DNA from: Treponema sp. | Lineage (GTDB): Bacteria > Spirochaetota > Spirochaetia > Treponematales > Breznakiellaceae | Length of the DNA: 18,750 bases | NCBI GenBank assembly: GCA_031256115.1 | Contig: JAIRRF010000237.1 | Span: 1 to 18,750, forward strand | Reading direction: 5' to 3' | In this document: positions 13,890 through 18,750 of the stretch, piece by piece | Numbering within the stretch: the first letter of the stretch is position 1 | How the letters are laid out: each line of letters starts with the position of its first letter | The notes under the pieces: model-generated | Told to the model about the DNA's origin: nothing | Databases searched by the model: none | The model's input: only the letters and a program-made list of their open reading frames with translations | Translations under genes and position numbers: made by a program

Positions 13890-14384
13890 ATGTTGAGCTT
13901 TTTAGCGGGAGATAAACCCTTTCAGGCTGGTTTTTTGGTACAGGATCTGGAAGCCTGTATCCGCTCTTACATCGACCGTTTCGGCGTTGGTGGCTGGCAG
14001 GTTTACACCTACGGCCCGGAGATTCTGAGCCGTATGATCTACCGGGGAAAAAACACTTCCTATTCAAGCCGCATAGGGCTTAACTATATTTGCGGTACCC
14101 GGATAGAACTGATCCAGCCCCTGGAAGGACAAACAATCTTTACAGAATTTATCGAAAAACACGGATACGGACAGCACCACCTGGGAATTTATGTGGACAA
14201 TATCCGTACTGCCATAGAGGAAGCAGAAGAAGCAGGTTTTAAGGTTATTATGGAAGGCGGGGGCCACGGCTTGGACGGAGACGGGTTTTACGCTTACCTG
14301 GATACGGAAGAAACCCTGGGAACCACCTACGAGTTGATAGAACGGCCCGCCCGCCGCCGGAAACCGGAAGCGGTACTGCCCTAA
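13890..14384 (+). CDS. VOC/glyoxalase-fold protein
   Basis: A 164-residue protein of the vicinal oxygen chelate superfamily, with two beta-alpha-beta-beta-beta modules: AGFLVQDLEACIRSYIDRFG and HHLGIYVDNIRTAIEEAEEA. Metal-ligand positions: Q12 stands where methylmalonyl-CoA epimerase-like members have His, E73 in IELIQP, H97 in QHHLGI, and E148 in YELIER. Closest in style to methylmalonyl-CoA epimerase or glyoxalase/dioxygenase relatives. The ATG follows AAAGGG; the gene lies 12 nt after the acyl-CoA ligase, hinting at a role in acyl-CoA metabolism. Specific function unknown; the fold is clear. Confidence 0.8.
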   Translation: MLSFLAGDKPFQAGFLVQDLEACIRSYIDRFGVGGWQVYTYGPEILSRMIYRGKNTSYSSRIGLNYICGTRIELIQPLEGQTIFTEFIEKHGYGQHHLGIYVDNIRTAIEEAEEAGFKVIMEGGGHGLDGDGFYAYLDTEETLGTTYELIERPARRRKPEAVLP

Positions 14385-14400
14385 AATATTTACCCTTTTT

Positions 14401-15561
14401 TTATTTAAAGAGTTGTCCGGCTATGGAAGGTATGGCGATAAAAGTTCCGGCGGTGCTGCCCATGGAAGATAAAAAAAACACCAGAAGGGCCCTTGTTATG
14501 CGGTTACGGTATATCCCTCTGATGCTGCCGATGTCGTCGTTAATGGATTCGGCATCCTCTACCCTGGGTTTACGGAATGTTACTTCCGTCAGGCCGGTAA
14601 ATACTCCCACTCCTATAAAAGGGGTTGTAGAGGTAACAGGCGCTGCCAGGAAGGAAACCAAAACAGAGAGCGGATGACCCAGGGCAAGGATCGCTCCCAG
14701 GGCGGAAAGACCTCCGTTCCAGAACAGCCACCGGAGCATTATGGAAAAGCTGGAAGAAACCCCCAGTTTATAAAAACCGTAAACAAGCATCCCGACTATT
14801 AATGCAGGAATTATCCAGCGGACAAGGCGGGAAAAAATTCCTCTGGGCGGAATTTGATTCAAATCCTCCACAGCTGCATCTTCTTCGCCGGCGGCGATTT
14901 TTTCCAGATGAGTTTTAATCCCCTCCAGATGACCGGCCCCTACCACAGCCAGGCTTCGGGTTCCTCCGGCGGTCCAGATCTTTGCCGCCAAAAAACGGTC
15001 CCTTTCATCTATTAAGGTTTCTTTGACCGGCGGAAGGTAGGATGCCAACTCATTCATCATCCCGTCCAGTTCGCTGCGGTTTTTTAAATTTTCTATTTCT
15101 TCTTCACTTAGTTTTTCCGTAGAAAAAGCGCTGGCCAGAAGGGACGCCAGCAGCTTGGATTTATTCCAAAAACTGCATCTGGACCATGCCCTTTGAAGGG
15201 TAATTTGTACTTCCCGGTCACAAAGGGCATGGGGAATCCCCAATTCCCCGGCGGTTTCCAGGGCGGCTTTCATTTCTTCCCCGGGCTTAATTCCCAATTC
15301 GTTTCCCAGCCGCCGTTGAAAACCCGCCAGGACCAAATTAGCCATGAGCAGGAAACCTTTTCCTTCTTTAAAGACCCTGGCTACATCCAGTTTATCCCAG
15401 GCATTGTTGTTTATTGCGTCATAACGGCCCTTGTCCAGTTCCACACAGACCATGTCGGGTTTTTCTTCCAGTATGGCTTTGCGTACTTCTTCTATGCTTT
15501 CTTTGGAAATATGGGCAGTACCGATAAGGGTGATGGTTTTTCCGCCTGCGTTTATGGTCAT
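14401..15561 (-). CDS. TraB/PrgY-family membrane protein
   Basis: A 386-residue protein. The N-terminal TraB domain (about 1-225) shows the GTAHISKESIEEV segment (14-26), DMVCVELDKGRYDAI (36-50) and the closing GAGHLEGI. The C-terminal part, from about residue 245, is a set of hydrophobic helices (WIIPALIVGMLVYGFYKLGV and others). TraB/PrgY proteins were first described as pheromone shutdown factors; the fold is related to Tiki/ChaN/EreA-like proteins, and a peptidase role has been proposed. It follows the vWA gene by 34 nt on the same strand and is probably in its operon. A five-codon frame ends directly against the start codon. Confidence 0.88.
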   Translation of the reverse strand: MTINAGGKTITLIGTAHISKESIEEVRKAILEEKPDMVCVELDKGRYDAINNNAWDKLDVARVFKEGKGFLLMANLVLAGFQRRLGNELGIKPGEEMKAALETAGELGIPHALCDREVQITLQRAWSRCSFWNKSKLLASLLASAFSTEKLSEEEIENLKNRSELDGMMNELASYLPPVKETLIDERDRFLAAKIWTAGGTRSLAVVGAGHLEGIKTHLEKIAAGEEDAAVEDLNQIPPRGIFSRLVRWIIPALIVGMLVYGFYKLGVSSSFSIMLRWLFWNGGLSALGAILALGHPLSVLVSFLAAPVTSTTPFIGVGVFTGLTEVTFRKPRVEDAESINDDIGSIRGIYRNRITRALLVFFLSSMGSTAGTFIAIPSIAGQLFK

Positions 15562-15579
15562 CTATGTATATGCTTCCAT
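15562..15579 (-). other. Five-codon mini-ORF abutting the TraB start
   Basis: ATG-GAA-GCA-TAT-ACA-TAG encodes MEAYT and its stop codon is directly followed by the TraB ATG (TAGATG). It could permit reinitiation, or it may be chance. The only weak ribosome binding site near the TraB start (GGAAG, 11 nt before ATG) overlaps it. Confidence 0.3.
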
Positions 15580-15595
15580 AAAACGCCGTTTACTT

Positions 15596-16723
15596 CTACT
15601 GGGGAAGGATCAGCGCATGGATTCTGATGTTTCGCTCGGCCACGGCGGCCTGAACCATCTCTTTTGTAATTCTACCCCGGGGCCGCAGGTGCGGGGGGGC
15701 GTCTCCGATTAGAATAATAAGCCGCTTTTCGGCTTCCCAGGTAAATCGTACCGCACTGTCATAGAGCCCTTCGTAAACTGCCTCGGGTATGTCCCCGCCG
15801 CCCCGGATATTGATCCCGTTCAGACTACGCTGGACCTGGTTTAAATCGGCAGTAAAAGGAATAACCCTGGTAATGTACTCCTCGTTATAGTCCTTAAAAA
15901 GAACCATCCCGATCCGCCAGCCCGATGTACCCAGGGTTTGGCCAAGCAAAGGAACCAAGTTTTGTTTAATTTCCGCGAAGTCATTTTTCATGGAACCGGT
16001 GGTATCCAGACAGATCACCAAATCCTTGGGGCCCGGTTCTCTCTCGAGAACTGTTTTTATCTGTTCCATCGTATTGGCGGGTCCGGTGGAATAAAACATA
16101 CTTCCCCTGCCCCATTCGGCAATGTCAGTAAAGGCAGCCAGGGTTTCTTTCATGTAATTTCCCGTTGGAGGACCCGGCTGAGGCTGCTGCTCCGCCACTA
16201 CCAGGACAAAAGGGTTGTCGCGAAAGCTGCCCCGGTAATCTGCGTAAGGTAGGGAAAATGCCCTGATGTTAAGGTAGGTTCCGTCTTTTACCGCAATTTC
16301 GCCATGCCGGGTAGTTTCATAACCGTAGTGGAGGATATAAGGAATAAAAATATGGAAAGCCTCGCCCAATTCGCTGTGAAATTCCGGAGTGGAATCGATC
16401 AGGGACCAGATTTGCGCCGATTTGGGGATGGGTTCTCCGTCCAGAATACGGATTTCGTCTCCGTTAATGGGGTTCCATTCCGGCGCCCGGTAAGCATAAT
16501 TGGCAGATGTCAAGGAGGGGTCCCTGGTAGACTCGGTAATTAACACCGAACCCAGGCCGGGTTTTTTCCGTATGTACAGATGAAAGCCCCCATCCGCCCG
16601 CTCCTCGACTCTCGTATCCCCCTGCACTATTTCCAGGTTGGGATTATTCGGGGCCGGGCCAGTCTGAGCGGCAAGGAGGACAGGACACAGAAAGAAGAAA
16701 AAATGAAAAAGTTTCCGGTTCAT
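15596..16723 (-). CDS. Secreted von Willebrand factor type A domain protein
   Basis: A 375-residue exported protein. A signal peptide (MNRKLFHFFFFLCPVLLAAQ) is followed by about 210 residues of beta-rich, unrecognised sequence, then a vWA domain (about 234-375) whose MIDAS metal site reads DTTGSM (D240, T242, S244). Later landmarks are GGGDIPEAVYEGL and LIILIGDAPPH. Such proteins bind ligands or partner proteins through the metal site, outside the cytoplasm or in the periplasm. It is the first gene of a unit with the TraB gene. The start ATG at 16723 has no Shine-Dalgarno; a GATAAT lies 7 nt upstream. Partner and function unknown. Confidence 0.87.
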   Translation of the reverse strand: MNRKLFHFFFFLCPVLLAAQTGPAPNNPNLEIVQGDTRVEERADGGFHLYIRKKPGLGSVLITESTRDPSLTSANYAYRAPEWNPINGDEIRILDGEPIPKSAQIWSLIDSTPEFHSELGEAFHIFIPYILHYGYETTRHGEIAVKDGTYLNIRAFSLPYADYRGSFRDNPFVLVVAEQQPQPGPPTGNYMKETLAAFTDIAEWGRGSMFYSTGPANTMEQIKTVLEREPGPKDLVICLDTTGSMKNDFAEIKQNLVPLLGQTLGTSGWRIGMVLFKDYNEEYITRVIPFTADLNQVQRSLNGINIRGGGDIPEAVYEGLYDSAVRFTWEAEKRLIILIGDAPPHLRPRGRITKEMVQAAVAERNIRIHALILPQ

Positions 16724-16730
16724 CGTAATA

Positions 16731-16758
16731 ATTATCGGTAAAATTAAGGCTTTCTTAA
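16731..16758 (-). promoter_or_regulatory. Promoter of the vWA-TraB unit
   Basis: On the minus strand TTAAGA (16753-16758), a 16-nt spacer and GATAAT (16731-16736). The -10 ends 7 nt before the ATG at 16723. The -35 matches consensus at 4 of 6 positions, so the assignment leans on the -10 and its position. Confidence 0.45.
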
Positions 16759-16765
16759 TCTCTCC

Positions 16766-16794
16766 TTTACAAACCCTAATTAATCTGTCATTAT
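16766..16794 (+). promoter_or_regulatory. Promoter of the RpiB-fold gene
   Basis: TTTACA (16766-16771), a 17-nt spacer and CATTAT (16789-16794). The -10 ends 6 nt before the ATG at 16801, predicting a leaderless mRNA. It lies back to back with the vWA promoter. Confidence 0.65.
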
Positions 16795-16800
16795 TCTTAT

Positions 16801-17346
16801 ATGCCGCAAGAGAATGTTTATTTTATTTCCATAGAAAGGTTCGAGAAAACGACAAAAGAGATTATTGCCGCCCTGTTGAAAATGTCTGAAGTGGTGCAGG
16901 AGTTCGATCTGGTCTATGCATTGGATAATCCGGAAATAAGTAAACATTTTGATATAAAAAAAATTACCGGGGATGATACTGCGGACATCGCCGCCAAACT
17001 TGTCACAGCTACAGAAAACCGCGCTGTACTGTTGACCGCCAGCGGCGCCAGCCCTGTCGCCCGCTGCGCGAGGTTGTACACGCACGATATCCGCGCAGCT
17101 GTGGCATTTGTTCCGGATCAGGCCTGCGACATCAGGATCAGGTTCGGTGCCAATGTAATATCCTTAGCCGCGGACTATATGGAGCGCTCTGATATGCTGG
17201 ATACAATCGCGGCATACCTGATCGCAAATCCCGGCATGTCGAAAGAAGAATGGAATAACAGAATTGTCAAAAAAAATCTTCACAACGAAGAAATGCAAAA
17301 ACAATTATTCTCGGCGGCCGCCGCCGCTAACGCCAAAAGAACCTGA
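16801..17346 (+). CDS. Divergent RpiB/LacA/LacB-fold protein without the usual catalytic residues
   Basis: A 181-residue protein resembling the sugar-phosphate isomerase B family in its second half. AVLLTASGAS (75-84) sits at the place of the active-site loop 'ICGTGIG', and DIRAAVAFVPDQACDIRIRF with GANVISLAA (96-124) matches the 'GIRAA...HNDANVLALG' segment. The active-site Cys and GTG loop are replaced by TASGA, and the His/Asn-Asp cluster by RFGAN, so isomerase activity is doubtful. The N-terminus lacks the typical 'SDHxG' nucleotide-like loop. It may have taken up another ligand or a regulatory role. The tail is basic and Ala-rich. Leaderless promoter; carD follows on the same strand. Confidence 0.55.
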   Translation: MPQENVYFISIERFEKTTKEIIAALLKMSEVVQEFDLVYALDNPEISKHFDIKKITGDDTADIAAKLVTATENRAVLLTASGASPVARCARLYTHDIRAAVAFVPDQACDIRIRFGANVISLAADYMERSDMLDTIAAYLIANPGMSKEEWNNRIVKKNLHNEEMQKQLFSAAAAANAKRT

Positions 17347-17384
17347 CACTGTTTAGGAATCCATATCGCCCTGGGCCCGCCCCC

Positions 17385-17413
17385 TTTAACAATTCCTTAT
17401 TTTTTGGTATATT
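17385..17413 (+). promoter_or_regulatory. Promoter of carD-ispD-ispF
   Basis: TTTAAC (17385-17390), a 17-nt spacer and TATATT (17408-17413). The predicted transcription start, at about 17420, falls on GTG 17420 or 3 nt before ATG 17423. Confidence 0.55.
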
Positions 17414-17422
17414 TTACAGGTG

Positions 17423-17923
17423 ATGGGCAGGATGGCAAAGAACTTTCAGGTTGATCAGAAAGTAGTTTACCCCAGCCAGGGGGTAGGTATTATTAAAGCC
17501 CTGGAAAAAAAGCTGTTTAAAAACGAAAAAATACCATACTACCGTATTTATTTGGAAGTATCCGATATGACCATCCTGGTTCCGGTGGACAAGGCCGAGG
17601 GACTGGGAATTCGGCCCATTGTACCCCGGGACGAAGCCCTGCGGGCGCTGGAACTTATCGGTGAAGAATATGAGCCAATTCCATCAGACTGGAAACTCCG
17701 GTATCAAATGAACCTGGATCTCTTAAAAAAAGGCAGTATTTCCGATATTGCCTCCATTGTCAGATCCCTGTACCACAGGAGTAAGGTAAAAGAACTTCCC
17801 ATTCTGGAGCGTAAACTCTACGATTCGGCCCTTAAATTACTGGAAGATGAAATTTCCTATTCTCTTAAAAAACCCAGGGAAGAAGTTGAATCATTGATAT
17901 TTAACCATTTGGAAGCAGAATAG
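17423..17923 (+). CDS. carD: CarD-family RNA polymerase-binding transcription regulator
   Basis: A 166-residue CarD/CdnL-type protein. The N-terminal Tudor-like RNAP-interaction domain is visible (FQVDQKVVYPSQGVGIIKAL, then YYRIYLEVSDMTILVPVDKA, about residues 8-65); the rest is helical, with RSLYHRSKVKELPILERKLY and a closing helix that ends in EVESLIFNHLEAE. CarD binds the RNAP beta subunit and stabilises open promoter complexes, mostly for rRNA and housekeeping genes. Starts at GTG 17420, ATG 17423 and ATG 17432 are possible in frame; I choose 17423 because it lies just after the predicted transcription start. ispD begins 7 nt after the stop, as in the carD-ispDF order I recall from other treponemes. 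Confidence 0.9.
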   Translation: MGRMAKNFQVDQKVVYPSQGVGIIKALEKKLFKNEKIPYYRIYLEVSDMTILVPVDKAEGLGIRPIVPRDEALRALELIGEEYEPIPSDWKLRYQMNLDLLKKGSISDIASIVRSLYHRSKVKELPILERKLYDSALKLLEDEISYSLKKPREEVESLIFNHLEAE

Positions 17924-17930
17924 TTTACTA

Positions 17931-18692
17931 ATGAACTCAACTATTGCTGCAGTTATCACCGCCGCAGGAACTTCCAGCCGTTTTGGGGTAAAAAAGGAAT
18001 ACCGGCTGGTGGGGGATAAAACTGATATAGAAGGAAAACCCCTGACCGTGCTGGGCAAAACTGCCCTGGCTTTTGCGGCCTGTTCCAGAATCGACACGGT
18101 GGTGATCACCGTTCCACGGAACTCTAATCTGGGGGAAATTACCGCCAGAGACAGCCTTCCCACCCGTCTTTTACGCCACCGGGCAAAACCCCGTTTTCTC
18201 TTTGTTGCAGGGGGGCCTACCCGGCGCAGTTCTGTTCACAGCGCCCTGTCCCTGCTGGAAAGCATTCGTCCCCGGTATGTGCTTATCCATGACGGAGCCC
18301 GTCCCTGGGTGGAACCTGCCTTAATCGATCGTGTTATCGATGCGACTTTAAAACACGGAGCAGCCGTACCCCTTTTGCCTTTAACGGATACGCCAAAAGA
18401 AATAGACGAAAAAGGCCTGGTAAAACGCCACCTTCGCCGGGTACATGTGGGGAATGCCCAGACTCCCCAGGGGTTTGCTTTCCCCGGAATCCTTAGAGCC
18501 CACGAGAAGGCCGTTGAAAAGGAAAAATCCGGCCACGTTTACACAGACGATGCGGAAGTATGGGGTGAATTTGCAGGGGAGGTATTTGTGGTTTCCGGTT
18601 CACCGTCCAATAAAAAAATTACCTACCCCGAAGATCTGGAAATGCTGGTTCAAAACGGATTTTATGATGATGAGAATATGCCTAGGCCGTGA
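17931..18692 (+). CDS. ispD: 2-C-methyl-D-erythritol 4-phosphate cytidylyltransferase
   Basis: A 253-residue IspD, which joins MEP and CTP to CDP-ME in the MEP isoprenoid pathway. Landmarks: the CTP-binding loop TAAGTSSRFGVKKEY (10-24), AGGPTRRSSVHSAL, IHDGARPWV, PLLPLTDTPKEID, NAQTPQGF, YTDDAEVW and the closing ITYPEDLEML. The protein is a little longer than usual because of an extra loop (GDKTDIEGKPLT, and RDSLPTRLLRHRAKP). Its stop at 18690-18692 lies inside the start of the next frame, which is ispF, shifted by one base. In several spirochaetes the two activities are fused; here the frames are separate but overlapping. Confidence 0.93.
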   Translation: MNSTIAAVITAAGTSSRFGVKKEYRLVGDKTDIEGKPLTVLGKTALAFAACSRIDTVVITVPRNSNLGEITARDSLPTRLLRHRAKPRFLFVAGGPTRRSSVHSALSLLESIRPRYVLIHDGARPWVEPALIDRVIDATLKHGAAVPLLPLTDTPKEIDEKGLVKRHLRRVHVGNAQTPQGFAFPGILRAHEKAVEKEKSGHVYTDDAEVWGEFAGEVFVVSGSPSNKKITYPEDLEMLVQNGFYDDENMPRP

Positions 18693-18750
18693 TCTTCACC
18701 GGCTTGTGGAAGGCCGGCCCTTTCTTCTTGCGGGAGTTCACATTCCTTTT
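18664..18750 (+). CDS. ispF: 2-C-methyl-D-erythritol 2,4-cyclodiphosphate synthase, N-terminal part (cut by window end)
   Basis: The frame opens with three consecutive ATG codons (18664, 18667, 18670) and reads MRICLGRDLHRLVEGRPF, then LLAGVHIPF at the window edge. This matches the IspF start, whose D-x-H (here D and H of RDLHRL) are zinc ligands; the usual Tyr of 'GYDVH' is Arg. IspF converts CDP-ME 2-phosphate to MEcPP. It overlaps the end of ispD by about 29 nt in the +1 frame. The true start among the three ATGs cannot be fixed, and a frameshift splitting an IspDF fusion is possible. Confidence 0.85.
   Translation, partial: MMMRICLGRDLHRLVEGRPFLLAGVHIPF

Noticed and set aside
1..18750. 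CRISPR arrays, rRNA genes, complete transposons or a full prophage.
   Set aside because: No regularly spaced repeats, no rRNA-like conserved sequence, no transposase and no phage structural genes were seen. The only mobile traces are the integrase remnant and the tRNA scar.

Overview
The window reads as a spirochaete chromosome, most likely a Treponema of the termite-gut type. The main reasons are the carD-ispD-ispF order at the right end, which resembles Treponema as I remember it, a pseudo-receiver/PilZ protein, and the general gene content. This is inference from gene families, because no marker such as rRNA lies in the window.

Left third (about 1-5150): an accessory strip, very AT-rich from about 100 to 1640. 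It holds a minimal nucleotidyltransferase/HEPN pair, a decayed hypothetical gene, and a HigB/HigA-type toxin-antitoxin pair. After these come a tRNA-Asn 3' fragment that lacks its D arm but keeps a strong terminator, and a four-gene toxin-antitoxin operon whose first toxin is cut by an in-frame amber codon while its antitoxin, a PIN-domain protein and the PIN partner stay open. The strip ends with an internally deleted tyrosine integrase. Together these look like the scar of an integrative element that used a tRNA-Asn gene, now mostly reduced to addiction modules.

Middle (about 5150-12050): a small unknown gene; mazG, divergent from pth; then pth, a MATE transporter and a secreted DNA/RNA non-specific nuclease joined by ATGA overlaps. 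An ApbE-type lipoprotein converges on the nuclease and diverges from a PilZ protein, which is followed by a membrane-anchored endonuclease/exonuclease/phosphatase-family protein.

Right third (about 12050-18750): a long-chain acyl-CoA ligase with a VOC/glyoxalase-fold protein; on the minus strand a von Willebrand A protein followed by a TraB protein; a divergent RpiB-fold protein; then carD, ispD and the start of ispF (MEP isoprenoid pathway).

The most striking signal is shared across regions. About ten transcription-unit first genes have a -10 hexamer ending only 5-9 nt before the start codon, usually with a -35 hexamer 16-17 nt further upstream. This predicts leaderless mRNAs. Several internal genes instead have clear Shine-Dalgarno sequences or overlap their upstream neighbour.
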